Shown here in pieces: positions 16,014 through 23,724 of a DNA stretch of 26,942 bases (position 1 is the first letter of the stretch; every line of letters starts with the position of its first letter). The translations under genes were made by a program, and so were the position numbers. Source of the stretch: an uncultured Bacilli bacterium (GTDB lineage: Bacteria; Bacillota_I; Bacilli_A; RFN20; CAG-449); contig CANQDY010000003.1 of assembly GCA_947593895.1 (NCBI GenBank), forward strand, positions 1-26,942. Reading direction: 5' to 3'. The notes under the pieces are model-generated. The model did not search any database. It was not told the origin of the DNA and was given only the letters and a program-made list of their open reading frames with translations.

Positions 16014-17264
16014 CTATTTATTGCCATGGTTTTTTAAATTACAAAGCGCTAAACCAGCACTATAACCACTAGACAAAGCAATCTGCATATTAAATCCACC
16101 GGTAAACGCATCAACATCAAGAACTTCTCCAACAAAATATAACCCCGGATGTTTGTTTACTTCCATTGTCTGAGGATTTATTTCCTTAACATTTATTCCC
16201 CCAGAAGTTACTATTGCCTTTTCAAAAGAATCCAAACCAATATAATTGAATTTAAAATGTTTCAATAGATGGATTAAATCCGAAATGTTCTTTTCACTAA
16301 ATTTTTTAATAGCTAAATTACTATCTACATTTATTCTTTTTAGTATTAATTCAATCATTCCTTTTGGAACTAGACCTCGAACTAAAATATATGCATCTGA
16401 ATTAGATTTATCTTTTAAATCTACAATATCTTTCTCAATACGAGCTTTTAATTTTTCCTCACTAAGTGCAGGTTTTAAATCTAATTCCAAGTACAAATCA
16501 CGATAATCCATTTTGTTAATTACACTTGATATAGTCAAACTAATTGGACCAGCTAAAGAATTTTTCATGATAGTTAATTCACCAAATTCACTTTTAACAA
16601 GCTTTCCATTTTTATTAAATACGCTTAAACAAACATTTTTAAATGTAAAATTATATAAACTCTTAGGAATTAAATCACTAATTAAAAGAGGAACAAGTGC
16701 TGGAATTTGAGAAATAACATCAATTGAAAGCTTTTTAGCAAATTCATATCCATCACCAGTAGAACCAGTGTTAGGATAAGACTTACCTCCAGTTGCAACA
16801 ACTACTTTATCAACTTCATATCTAGATTTATTGGTAATAACAGAATATCCCAAATCACATTTTTCAATTGATAAAACCTTTTCAAAGTAATGAATATCCA
16901 CATTATTTCTCAAGCAATAATTAACTAAAGCTCTAGTTATATCAGATGCATGATATGTATAAGGAAAAACTCGATTTCCTCTTTCTGTTACTAAACTTAC
17001 TCCCTGTTTTTCAAAAAAATCCATGGTATCTTGACATGTAAAATGATTAATTGAGGAATATAAAAATTTTGCATTGGTAACGACATTGTTTATAAACTCG
17101 TTAGTCGAGCAATTATTAGTTACATTGCATCTTCCTTTACCAGTAATATAAATTTTTTTACCAGCTTTCTCATTTTTCTCAATAATGACAACATTGTTAT
17201 TTTCGCTTGCTTTACAAGCACACATAAGTCCAGAAGGACCTGCACCAATAATTAAAACTTTCAT
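16014..17264 (-). CDS. HI0933-family flavoprotein (FAD-dependent oxidoreductase)
   Basis: A 416-residue protein with the N-terminal FAD dinucleotide motif GAGPSGL (7-13), then 'VIIEKNEKAGKKIYITGKGRCNVTN', the signature of the HI0933/YhiN/BaiN-like family. 'VVVATGGKSYPNTGSTGDGY' and the C-terminal 'GLYFVGEVLDVDAFTGGFNMQIALSSG' close the flavin site. Members are flavoproteins of mostly unknown substrate; clostridial BaiN was proposed to act on bile acid intermediates, but that should not be carried over here. It is a single gene transcribed away from ferredoxin, whose proximity may hint at an electron donor (inference). An extended -10 lies upstream. Confidence 0.93.
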   Translation of the reverse strand: MKVLIIGAGPSGLMCACKASENNNVVIIEKNEKAGKKIYITGKGRCNVTNNCSTNEFINNVVTNAKFLYSSINHFTCQDTMDFFEKQGVSLVTERGNRVFPYTYHASDITRALVNYCLRNNVDIHYFEKVLSIEKCDLGYSVITNKSRYEVDKVVVATGGKSYPNTGSTGDGYEFAKKLSIDVISQIPALVPLLISDLIPKSLYNFTFKNVCLSVFNKNGKLVKSEFGELTIMKNSLAGPISLTISSVINKMDYRDLYLELDLKPALSEEKLKARIEKDIVDLKDKSNSDAYILVRGLVPKGMIELILKRINVDSNLAIKKFSEKNISDLIHLLKHFKFNYIGLDSFEKAIVTSGGINVKEINPQTMEVNKHPGLYFVGEVLDVDAFTGGFNMQIALSSGYSAGLALCNLKNHGNK

Positions 17265-17288
17265 TAATACATCTCTTTTTTCCAGACA

Positions 17289-17297
17289 ATTATAACA
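17289..17297 (-). promoter_or_regulatory. Extended -10 promoter of the HI0933-family gene
   Basis: The minus strand reads TGT-TATAAT about 25 bases upstream of the start codon. The divergent ferredoxin promoter begins 22 bases away. Confidence 0.55.
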
Positions 17298-17318
17298 TAC
17301 TTAATTTTAAAATTTGAA

Positions 17319-17347
17319 TTGAAAAAACATAATAAAGATATTATAAT
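17319..17347 (+). promoter_or_regulatory. Sigma-A promoter of the ferredoxin gene
   Basis: TTGAAA (17319-17324), a 17-base spacer and TATAAT (17342-17347), a near-consensus promoter. It covers an in-frame ATG at 17319, which shows that the longer reading of the ferredoxin gene is not translated. Confidence 0.8.
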
Positions 17348-17375
17348 AAGTCCAAGTAAGCAAGGAGGAATATTT

Positions 17376-17564
17376 ATGGCAAAAAAAGTACATGTAAATA
17401 AGGACTTATGTATTGGATGTGGATTATGCACAACAATCGCTGGTGATGTATTTACAATCGGTGATGATGGTTTAGCAGAAACATTAGTTAGTGAAGTTGA
17501 AGATTCAACAGGAGTTGATGAAGCAGCGGCATCTTGTCCAGTTCAAGCAATTGAAGTTGAATAA
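17376..17564 (+). CDS. Single-cluster [4Fe-4S] ferredoxin
   Basis: A 62-residue acidic electron carrier. Cysteines C12, C15 and C18 in 'CIGCGLC' and C54 in 'SCPVQAI' provide four ligands for one [4Fe-4S] cluster. The second cluster of clostridial ferredoxins is absent, replaced by an acidic middle. It belongs to the Bacillus/Thermotoga-type monocluster ferredoxins that serve low-potential enzymes in the cytoplasm. The ATG at 17376 follows AAGGAGG at ideal spacing; an earlier in-frame ATG lies inside the promoter. The gene stands alone between its promoter and terminator, suggesting independent and probably strong expression. Confidence 0.96.
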   Translation: MAKKVHVNKDLCIGCGLCTTIAGDVFTIGDDGLAETLVSEVEDSTGVDEAAASCPVQAIEVE

Positions 17565-17584
17565 TAAATTAATTTGTTATTAAT

Positions 17585-17610
17585 AAGCTACAGAGTTGTA
17601 GCTTTTTTTA
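17585..17610 (+). terminator. Ferredoxin terminator
   Basis: AAGCTACA and TGTAGCTT form an 8-bp stem with a 4-base loop followed by TTTTTA, 20 bases after the stop codon. Confidence 0.85.
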
Positions 17611-17612
17611 AT

Positions 17613-17647
17613 AAAAACCTCGGTATTTTAATTTTCCGAGGTTTATT
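17613..17647 (-). terminator. mscL terminator (possibly bidirectional)
   Basis: AAACCTCGG (17615-17623) and CCGAGGTTT (17636-17644) form a 9-bp stem. On the minus strand it ends in TTTTTATT and lies just after the mscL stop codon. Confidence 0.85.
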
Positions 17648-17659
17648 CAATTTTTATAA

Positions 17660-18250
17660 TTATTTTTTTGCGAGTAATTCTTTAATTTCAGTTAACAATT
17701 GCTCGCTACGAGTTAATTTGTTTGCTTCTTCCTCCGCTAAACGGGCTTTTTCTACGGCTTCGGCTTCAGCTTTCTTTTTAGCTTCCTCTACTTCAGCTAA
17801 AATTGCTTTTTCTTTCTTTGTTAATCTCATACCTTTTGATTGCTTGTATTCAATTCTTACTCTTTTATCTTTTAAGCCTTCGTTAGCATCTTTAATTTTG
17901 TTAAACGCTCTAATAATACAGAACAATACAAGTGCAATTAATAAAAAGTTAATAATTGCGCTGATAAATGCCCCCCAATCAATGTAGATTGATTTTGTCA
18001 TATCCATGACCAAATTGCCTTCGGCATCTTCTGTCATAACTTTAACTAATGGAGTGTACATTTTGCTCAATGCTTCAGTATTTCCTCCACAACAATAATA
18101 GATGATGGTATTAATAATTGGTTTTAAAATTCCATTTGACAAAGCAGTGACAATCGCAGTAAATGCAGCACCAACAATCGTACCAACAGCCATATCCATA
18201 ACATTTCCACGAGTTATGAATTTCTTAAATTCTTCAAAAAACTTTTTCAT
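17660..18250 (-). CDS. mscL: Large-conductance mechanosensitive channel MscL
   Basis: A 196-residue homopentameric membrane valve that opens under membrane tension in hypo-osmotic shock. The N-terminal amphipathic helix and first membrane helix read 'FKKFITRGNVMDMAVGTIVGAAF' in part, the MscL signature. The second membrane helix is at about 93-113, and the C-terminal bundle ends 'LLTEIKELLAKK'. It is longer than the usual 130-150 residues because of a larger external loop (about 50-90, with adjacent cysteines C53 and C54) and a long Ala/Glu/Lys-rich cytoplasmic helix. AAGGAG lies 7 bases before the ATG. It is a single gene between its own terminator and the divergent hpt. Confidence 0.95.
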   Translation of the reverse strand: MKKFFEEFKKFITRGNVMDMAVGTIVGAAFTAIVTALSNGILKPIINTIIYYCCGGNTEALSKMYTPLVKVMTEDAEGNLVMDMTKSIYIDWGAFISAIINFLLIALVLFCIIRAFNKIKDANEGLKDKRVRIEYKQSKGMRLTKKEKAILAEVEEAKKKAEAEAVEKARLAEEEANKLTRSEQLLTEIKELLAKK

Positions 18251-18405
18251 TTTATACTCCTTTTAACAAGAATATTTTACACTATTTATGAACATTGAAA
18301 AAACCTTTTTATAATTTTTTCCTTTTTTTAATAATGTTTTGAAAGCATTTTCATGAGAATGTTTCCGCTTTCATTAATAAAAAATGCATAATCATTTATA
18401 TCGTT

Positions 18406-18414
18406 TGATATAAT
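18406..18414 (+). promoter_or_regulatory. Extended -10 promoter of hpt
   Basis: TGA-TATAAT lies 24 bases before the start codon, with no strong -35. An imperfect inverted repeat (GAAAGC ... GCTTTC, 18341-18372) lies upstream and might bind a regulator. Confidence 0.55.
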
Positions 18415-18437
18415 TAGTTCACTAAAGAGGAAAATCT

Positions 18438-18992
18438 ATGAGAAAAATTGTACTTACCGAAGAAGAAATACATTCAATATGTAATTTAATTGGTCAACAG
18501 CTTTCAACTAGATATCGTTTTTCTAACCAACCACCAGTAATGATTGGTGTTATGAAAGGTGCTATGCCATTCTTGATGGACTTAATTCAAGAAATGGACA
18601 TTCCTCTAATTGTCGATTTTGTCCAATTAAGTAGTTATGATGGTACAGAATCAACAGGTACTGTCGTTTTAAAAAGTGATATCTCTTATGATATTAAAAA
18701 TCGCGATATAGTAATCGTCGAAGACATTGTTGATTCTGGTGTTTCCATGGTATATCTTATCGACTACCTAAAGAAAAAATATCAACCAAAATCAATTGTA
18801 ACTGTCGCTTTACTTGATAAGAAAGTTAATCGCAAAGTTCCATTTGAATTAGACTATCGAGGTATCGAAGTTCAAGAAGGATTCTTAATGGGCTATGGTC
18901 TTGACTATAGAGAACTATATCGTAATACCAAATATGTGTTTATCCCCGACCAAGAAGAAATTGCTTGTTGGGATAAAATATTAGAAGCTTAA
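18438..18992 (+). CDS. hpt: Hypoxanthine phosphoribosyltransferase
   Basis: A 184-residue purine-salvage enzyme that attaches PRPP ribose phosphate to hypoxanthine or guanine. The PRPP-binding loop 'IVIVEDIVDSGV' is at 91-102 with its acidic pair E95-D96. 'GVMKGAMPFLMDL' near 37-49 and 'DFVQLSSYDGTESTG' at 60-74 (flexible catalytic loop) are family features. The C-terminal 'GFLMGYGLDYRELYRN' carries the purine-stacking region. The ribosome binding site is AGAGG. It stands alone, as its tilS/ftsH neighbours of other Bacillota are not here, and is followed by a terminator. Confidence 0.97.
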   Translation: MRKIVLTEEEIHSICNLIGQQLSTRYRFSNQPPVMIGVMKGAMPFLMDLIQEMDIPLIVDFVQLSSYDGTESTGTVVLKSDISYDIKNRDIVIVEDIVDSGVSMVYLIDYLKKKYQPKSIVTVALLDKKVNRKVPFELDYRGIEVQEGFLMGYGLDYRELYRNTKYVFIPDQEEIACWDKILEA

Positions 18993-19043
18993 TTGTATGT
19001 TATTTTTTTTATCTCCCTTTCTTATTTATTTCTAAACATACAA
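18993..19043. repeat. 9-bp inverted repeat right after hpt
   Basis: TTGTATGTT (18993-19001) and AACATACAA (19035-19043) are perfect arms separated by 33 bases of pyrimidine-rich DNA. It starts at the base after the hpt stop codon. Its role is unknown; it could protect the 3' end of the mRNA. Confidence 0.45.
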
Positions 19044-19075
19044 CAAAGTAGAACAAAATCGATTTAACCATCGAT

Positions 19076-19104
19076 AAAAACTTGGAGTAACATCCAAGTT
19101 TTTT
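19076..19104 (+). terminator. hpt terminator
   Basis: AAAAACTTGGA and TCCAAGTTTTT form an 11-bp stem with a 6-base loop and a T-rich tail. Confidence 0.85.
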
Positions 19105-19185
19105 ATTTAATTAAAATATAAATGTATTTGTGAATTTGTCCATTTATTATTTTCCTTAATGAAACTTAATATTATAAAAGTTTAA

Positions 19186-19414
19186 AAGGCGATAACACTA
19201 TTGATGATTGATACCTCTCTTTGCTTTAAAGAATTTATCAAATACACTTATTTAAAATATCTTGATTATGTTAAAGTAGCGATTTTTAAAATTTCATAAA
19301 ATTTTTGTCTGTTGCAAATTTGTTGAAATGTGGAAGCACGATAAGAAATATGTCCAATTAACTTTTAACTTTCAACAAGGACAACCCTATTTATACGAAC
19401 ACATTGATAAATAA
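19186..19414 (+). pseudogene. Frameshifted remnant of an unidentified gene
   Basis: One frame from 19186 reads 'KAITLLMIDTSLCFKEFI', then about 20 more codons including 'YLKYLDYVKVAIFK', to a TAA at 19297-19299. The frame shifted by one base continues as 'FVCCKFVEMWKHDKKYVQ' and 'LTFNFQQGQPYLYEHIDK' and stops at 19412-19414. The second half in particular looks like a genuine protein C-terminus. No ribosome binding site is evident. The family is not recognised. It occupies most of the otherwise empty 340 bases between the hpt terminator and tyrS. Confidence 0.45.
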
Positions 19415-19443
19415 GATACATATTTATCCACCTGCTTTATTCA

Positions 19444-20661
19444 TTATAGTGAAATCTTTTTAAATGACTTCTTACCCTTTCTTAAAACAAAAGTGTTTTT
19501 TACCATATCTTTAGTAATTACAAATCTGGGATTAGTAACTTTATTATTATCAATAAAAACTCCTCCTTGTTCAATACAACGTCTTGCATCACCTCTAGAA
19601 GAAGCAAATCCACATTTAATTAACACTGTGGAAACATCAATATCATCATTAATAAAATCTTTTTCTTCTAAGCAAAGTGTTGGAACTTCACCATCTTGAT
19701 TATCACCAAAGAAAGTTTTACTTGCATTTAATGCGATGGTTGCCTTTTCTTCACCATGAACTAATTTTGTAAGTTCAAAAGCTAATATTTCTTTTGCCTC
19801 ATTTAATTTAGATCCCTCCCATTTTTCCATTTCATGGATTTGTTCAAGTGGTACAAAAGTTAACATCTTAATACATTTGATAACATCTTTATCATCAACA
19901 TTTCTCCAATATTGGAAAAATTCATATGGCGAAGTTTTATTCTCGTCAAGCCATACTGCACCAGAAACAGTTTTTCCCATTTTCTTACCTTCAGAGTTTA
20001 ATAATAAATTAATAGTCATTGCGTGAGAATCTTTACCTAATTTCTTTCTGATTAATTCAGTTCCACCAAGCATATTAGACCATTGATCATCACCACCAAA
20101 TTCAAGATTACAGCCATAATTCTTAAATAAGTAATAGAAATCATAAGATTGCATAATCATATAATTAAACTCTAAGAATGTTAGACCCCTTTCCATTCTC
20201 TGTTTGTAACACTCTGCTGCAAGCATCTTATTAACGGAAAAACAAGCGCCAACTTCTCTTAATAAATCAATATAATTAATTTTACTTAGCCATTCTGCAT
20301 TATTAACAAGCAAAGCTTTACCATTAGAAAAATCAATAAATTTTTCCATTTGCTTTCTAAAACATTCAATATTATGTTCTACATCTTCATTAGTAAGCAT
20401 CTTTCTCATGTCAGTTTTTCCACTTGGATCACCAATTAAACCTGTACTTCCTCCAACTAAAGCAATAGGTTTATTTCCTGCCATTTGTAATCTTTTCATC
20501 AAGCAAAGAGTCATAAAATGACCAACATGAAGGCTATCAGCGGTTGGATCAAATCCAATATAGAATGTTGCCTTACCATTATTAATTAGATTTCTTATTT
20601 CTTCTTCGTTTGTGGTTTGAGCAATTAAACCTCTTTCTTTTAATTCTTCATATACTCCCAT
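19444..20661 (-). CDS. tyrS: Tyrosyl-tRNA synthetase
   Basis: A 405-residue class I synthetase charging tRNA-Tyr. The Rossmann fold carries the HIGH-equivalent 'HVGHF' near residue 47 and the KMSKS-equivalent 'KKMGKT' near 227. 'QSYDFYYLF' and 'GGDDQWSNM' form the tyrosine pocket. A C-terminal S4-like RNA-binding domain starts near 340 ('CGFASSRGDARRCIEQGGVFID'-like, shown in part). The ribosome binding site AGGAGG lies 7 bases upstream. Expression is controlled by the upstream T-box leader with a Tyr specifier. Confidence 0.98.
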   Translation of the reverse strand: MGVYEELKERGLIAQTTNEEEIRNLINNGKATFYIGFDPTADSLHVGHFMTLCLMKRLQMAGNKPIALVGGSTGLIGDPSGKTDMRKMLTNEDVEHNIECFRKQMEKFIDFSNGKALLVNNAEWLSKINYIDLLREVGACFSVNKMLAAECYKQRMERGLTFLEFNYMIMQSYDFYYLFKNYGCNLEFGGDDQWSNMLGGTELIRKKLGKDSHAMTINLLLNSEGKKMGKTVSGAVWLDENKTSPYEFFQYWRNVDDKDVIKCIKMLTFVPLEQIHEMEKWEGSKLNEAKEILAFELTKLVHGEEKATIALNASKTFFGDNQDGEVPTLCLEEKDFINDDIDVSTVLIKCGFASSRGDARRCIEQGGVFIDNNKVTNPRFVITKDMVKNTFVLRKGKKSFKKISL

Positions 20662-20680
20662 ATTATTTCCTCCTAAAAAT

Positions 20681-20925
20681 AAAAAAGTCCTTTTTAAGGA
20701 CGACTTATCGTGTTACCACCTTAATTTATAGATAGATCACTCTATCTACCTCAGCGAGTTAATACAACTCAATACTTTAACGGGTATTAATCGTCATAGC
20801 CTACTAACCTTCGGTATGCTCTCAAAAGTGTATTCATCTAATGTTAATAATGCTTTTCACCAACCAGCATCTCTCTATAATTAATCACAAAACTACTTTT
20901 CTTTCTCGTCGATTTCATCAAATAT
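20681..20925 (-). promoter_or_regulatory. T-box leader of tyrS (Tyr specifier UAC)
   Basis: On the minus strand the leader holds the stem I start AGAGAGATGCTGG with TTGGTGAAAAGC, then a specifier loop 'GAATAC' (UAC, tyrosine, at 20830-20832). The T-box motif AAGGTGGTAACACG is at 20709-20722. A terminator follows (GTCCTT, 3-base loop, AAGGAC, then T-run, 20681-20701). UGGU in the T-box pairs with the ACCA end of uncharged tRNA-Tyr to favour antitermination. The motif has AAC where most T-boxes have ACC. Confidence 0.93.
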
Positions 20926-20931
20926 GCTACT

Positions 20932-20960
20932 ATTATATTAATTCTATTAAAATATAGCAA
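20932..20960 (-). promoter_or_regulatory. Promoter of the tyrS T-box transcript
   Basis: TTGCTA, a 17-base spacer, then TATAAT on the minus strand. It is placed so that transcription starts just before the first T-box stem. Confidence 0.7.
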
Positions 20961-20982
20961 CAAAATAATTAATTTAAGAAGT

Positions 20983-21537
20983 TTAAGAAATTATGTTTCT
21001 TTCTTGATGTTCTTTTAATTCAAGAAATTTATCATAATATTCTTTCATTTTTTGATCATCAAAAGGAAATTTCCCTTCTTTCATAATCTTTTTAACCTTT
21101 TCATTAATGTTTCTTACCACAAAATCTAAATCTTCCGAATAACCATATTTTTTTCGATGATATTCGTACTCATTACTATCCAATTGAATAATATTACGAT
21201 CTGGCATTAGTTTTAAATCCAAGTCATAATCAATATATTTAATACAATTTTTATCCACTAAAGATGGTGAAGCAATATTACAATAGTACATAATTGCATT
21301 TTCTTTAAACATCGCAATCAAATTATACCATTCATGAAAAAAGAATATTGATACAGCAGGTTCTCTAGTATACCACCGTCTTCCATCACCTTCAGTAACT
21401 TTGGTACAATTGGAAACAATCACGATAAAATCATCGTTACAATCGACAACCATTGCAGTATCCCAAGTTCGATGTAAACTTTTATCATGTTTATAACTTT
21501 GTACATGGATCCAGTTTCCAATTTCTTCGTGATTCAT
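20983..21537 (-). CDS. DUF402 nucleoside tri-/diphosphatase-like protein
   Basis: A 184-residue protein matching the Bacillota DUF402 family, which includes the staphylococcal nucleoside tri- and diphosphatase. Conserved parts: 'VQSYKHDKSLHRTWDTAMV', 'VTEGDGRRWYTREPAV', 'MYYCNIASPSLVD' and 'IKYIDYDLDLKLMPD'. The last two carry the acidic and aromatic residues of the metal-dependent active site. Family members hydrolyse NTPs and NDPs, probably for nucleotide pool control. AGGTG lies just before the ATG. It is 10 bases downstream of the DUF3137-like gene and likely co-transcribed with it. The family is clear; the exact substrate is not. Confidence 0.9.
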   Translation of the reverse strand: MNHEEIGNWIHVQSYKHDKSLHRTWDTAMVVDCNDDFIVIVSNCTKVTEGDGRRWYTREPAVSIFFFHEWYNLIAMFKENAIMYYCNIASPSLVDKNCIKYIDYDLDLKLMPDRNIIQLDSNEYEYHRKKYGYSEDLDFVVRNINEKVKKIMKEGKFPFDDQKMKEYYDKFLELKEHQERNIIS

Positions 21538-21547
21538 ACTTCACCTT

Positions 21548-22636
21548 TTATTTGTTTTCTTCTACAACCTTTTTTTCATAATTTTTATTGCTTAGTAATG
21601 AAGCAATTAGAGTTTTAACAAGTTCAATATCATTTTTAAAATGATTAATAAATTTATCATCAACATCATTTTTAAATGGAATGGTCATATATTCACTTGT
21701 TAATGACAAGCCAACAAATACCCCTTCATTGGAGATAGAAATAATAACATCTTCAATAACATCATCGATGACAAATTTATTTAATACATCCAGCGTATTT
21801 TTATTTAATAAATTCGTAACATTATCAAACGAAGAATAAACTAAATAATCCTTTTTTAAGCCAAAAACTGATGTTTTATCCATTCCTTTTAATTCGTCAG
21901 GCTGACTATCTCCACATCCTTTTAAGTAAAGATATAATTTTTGATTAGTTTTAGTATTTAAATCAAAATGAAACATTTTTCCCGAAAAAACAACGCTTTG
22001 ATTTTTTTTATCATTTACATTTATTCCAGTTTTCATTAATAAATCATAGCAAGTAAAACTAACACCAAACATACTGCCTTTAATTATATCTCTTGTTGGC
22101 GTTGCAATTATATTTTCATAGCAACCAATTTTCTTTACTTCTTCTTCATCAATTTTTGTATTGTAAGAAAATTCTAAATTAGAAATACCCGTTTGGTAAA
22201 AGACATAGGTATCAAACAATAAGCAGTAATCATAACGATACTGATCAAAAGAAATATTTTTTTTCTTTTTATTTGCGATTACTAAAAAGTAAGAAGCAAT
22301 TAAGAAGATGACAAATAAAATAATCATTACTGAAAATAACTGATTTACTAAATCAGGTTTTACTAATAAAAGAATTGCAAAAAGTGCAAAAATACTTAAG
22401 AAGGAAAACAAAACAATCTTCTTAATTTTATCTGAGCGATCAACAAATAAATAAAAACCAACCCGAGATTGATTAATTTTGTCAATGGTTTCTTCTTTTG
22501 ATATTATTTGTCCTGGAAAATAATATTTACCTGGAGTAAAAGCACGAATATCTTTTGGGTTAAAAACTTCTTCTTTATTATCGACAAATATCTTTTCTTC
22601 TTTTATTTCAGTTTCTTCGTTTTTCTTTTCGTCCAT
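21548..22636 (-). CDS. DUF3137-like membrane protein
   Basis: 362 residues: an acidic N-terminal stretch (1-60), two membrane helices close together (about 72-92 and 98-120), then a cytoplasmic domain. In it 'IIKGSMFGVSFTCYDLL', 'SVVFSGKMFHFDLN' and 'GVFVGLSLTSEYMTIPF' follow the strand pattern of DUF3137 proteins (a D..G.. segment followed by vFsGxxFxxdxn). Function is unknown in that family. The start is preceded by AGGTGAT. It is followed after 10 bases by the DUF402 gene, so the two are probably one transcript. The assignment to DUF3137 is from pattern memory. Confidence 0.65.
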   Translation of the reverse strand: MDEKKNEETEIKEEKIFVDNKEEVFNPKDIRAFTPGKYYFPGQIISKEETIDKINQSRVGFYLFVDRSDKIKKIVLFSFLSIFALFAILLLVKPDLVNQLFSVMIILFVIFLIASYFLVIANKKKKNISFDQYRYDYCLLFDTYVFYQTGISNLEFSYNTKIDEEEVKKIGCYENIIATPTRDIIKGSMFGVSFTCYDLLMKTGINVNDKKNQSVVFSGKMFHFDLNTKTNQKLYLYLKGCGDSQPDELKGMDKTSVFGLKKDYLVYSSFDNVTNLLNKNTLDVLNKFVIDDVIEDVIISISNEGVFVGLSLTSEYMTIPFKNDVDDKFINHFKNDIELVKTLIASLLSNKNYEKKVVEENK

Positions 22637-22679
22637 TACTAAATCACCTAGTAATAGTATACATTTTTTACCAATTTAA

Positions 22680-22726
22680 TAAAAGAAATAATAACTACTT
22701 TTCTTGTTTAGACTATATAGTTATTA
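22680..22726 (-). terminator. Terminator after the small helical protein gene
   Basis: On the minus strand TAATAACTA and TAGTTATTA form a 9-bp AT-rich stem with a 20-base loop and a TTTCTTTT tail. It begins at the stop codon. The long loop makes it weaker than the others here. Confidence 0.55.
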
Positions 22727-23167
22727 CTATAAAGTATTCAAAAGATATGTTTTTATCTTACCAATGATATTCTCATAATTTACCATAATCTCCTTGATAT
22801 TCTTTTTGAATTTCATTTTCAATCCTAAATTACACTTTTTATAATACTTTAAGGCTCCTTTAATTGCAGAACACATAGAACTAATAATATTAATTCCTAA
22901 TTCATAGTCATCCTTTAAAACTTTGGTTTTCATCTTTTCCATTATAATTGCATTTTTCTGCAGAATTGAAATATCTTCTTCAACATCATAACCTAACGAT
23001 TTCAACTCAATAATTAGATTATTTTTTTGATTACTAAAAGAATCAATAAAATCATTAATAATATCTTTTAAGCGTTGATCCTTTGCTTTTGACATATATA
23101 TCTGAAATATTTCCTTTCCCATAACAATTGCTGAAACATAATGATTCATAATAACTTGATCTTTCAT
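22727..23167 (-). CDS. Small all-helical protein, function unknown
   Basis: 146 residues, predicted by eye as about four amphipathic helices with no membrane segment, perhaps a ferritin-like bundle. It has 'IMNHYVSAIVMGKEIFQIY', a charged second helix with 'FIDSFSNQKNNLIIELKSLGY', a third around 'NAIIMEKMKTKV' and a basic fourth. It loosely recalls CotF- or DUF2383-like bundles, but the E/H metal ligands of ferritins are not obvious, so I give no family. The ATG at 23167 follows AAAGGGG; an ATG eight codons earlier overlaps that site and is less likely. It is a single gene between two terminators. Confidence 0.7.
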   Translation of the reverse strand: MKDQVIMNHYVSAIVMGKEIFQIYMSKAKDQRLKDIINDFIDSFSNQKNNLIIELKSLGYDVEEDISILQKNAIIMEKMKTKVLKDDYELGINIISSMCSAIKGALKYYKKCNLGLKMKFKKNIKEIMVNYENIIGKIKTYLLNTL

Positions 23168-23227
23168 ATAAATTACCCCTTTCTTAAACAATATTAGTAT
23201 AGGTATTTTAATGAAAATTATTTTATT

Positions 23228-23263
23228 TATAAAAAAAGATGTTGAAGATTATTCAAACATCTT
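23228..23263 (-). terminator. Terminator of the thiT operon
   Basis: AAGATGTT and AACATCTT form an 8-bp stem with an 11-base loop followed by TTTTT on the minus strand, 25 bases after the stop of the second gene. Confidence 0.85.
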
Positions 23264-23287
23264 AAATTAATTAGTTTTTAAAATTAT

Positions 23288-23722
23288 CTAATTAGTATCA
23301 CTTTGGTTTTTATCATTAAGATACATTACTATGAAATATGTAAAAATAGTAAGTGTAATTAATCCAATATACAAGTAAGTTTGATAAGAAGCATATTCAA
23401 ATGCTTTTGATTTCTCTAATGCTTTAAATAATTGTTTAAAGAATGTACCCAATGAATAACATCCAACCACAAGAGAAATTAATCCTCCAGTAAGAAGATA
23501 TACCTTTTCTTTAATATTTCTGAATTGTTTTATTAAGCCATAAGTAGTAATAATTACTCCAACAATCATACAAATAATATAATCTTCATTAAAAGAAATA
23601 TCAGTTCCCCATTTGTCCTTATAAAATTCATAACTTTGAATAAATAAACAAAGTCCAAAACTAAAAATCATAATTCCAACTAAGGCGATTATTAAACTTT
23701 TATATTTACTTAATAATTTCAT
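23288..23722 (-). CDS. Four-helix membrane protein co-transcribed with thiT
   Basis: 144 residues with four hydrophobic segments at about 9-28, 47-63, 75-97 and 115-133, and a short polar C-terminus. No catalytic or ligand-binding motif is visible and the family is not recognised. It starts 2 bases after the thiT stop with AAGGAGG inside the end of thiT, so it is translated from the same TPP-riboswitch mRNA. A link to thiamine or TPP uptake is inferred from position only. It does not resemble the ECF T-component, which lacks this length and carries Ala-Arg-Gly signatures. Confidence 0.75.
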   Translation of the reverse strand: MKLLSKYKSLIIALVGIMIFSFGLCLFIQSYEFYKDKWGTDISFNEDYIICMIVGVIITTYGLIKQFRNIKEKVYLLTGGLISLVVGCYSLGTFFKQLFKALEKSKAFEYASYQTYLYIGLITLTIFTYFIVMYLNDKNQSDTN

Positions 23723-23724
23723 AA

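Noticed and set aside
17319..17375. Longer N-terminus for the ferredoxin
   Set aside because: The upstream ATG lies within the -35 box of a near-consensus promoter, and the AAGGAGG site serves the ATG at 17376.
18341..18372. Imperfect inverted repeat GAAAGC...GCTTTC as a purine repressor operator before hpt
   Set aside because: It does not resemble the known PurBox (CCGAACA-type) and the inner parts do not pair well; mentioned only in the promoter entry.
22727..23167. Ferritin or CotF assignment for the small helical protein
   Set aside because: The helical pattern is compatible, but expected metal ligands or coat-family motifs could not be identified.
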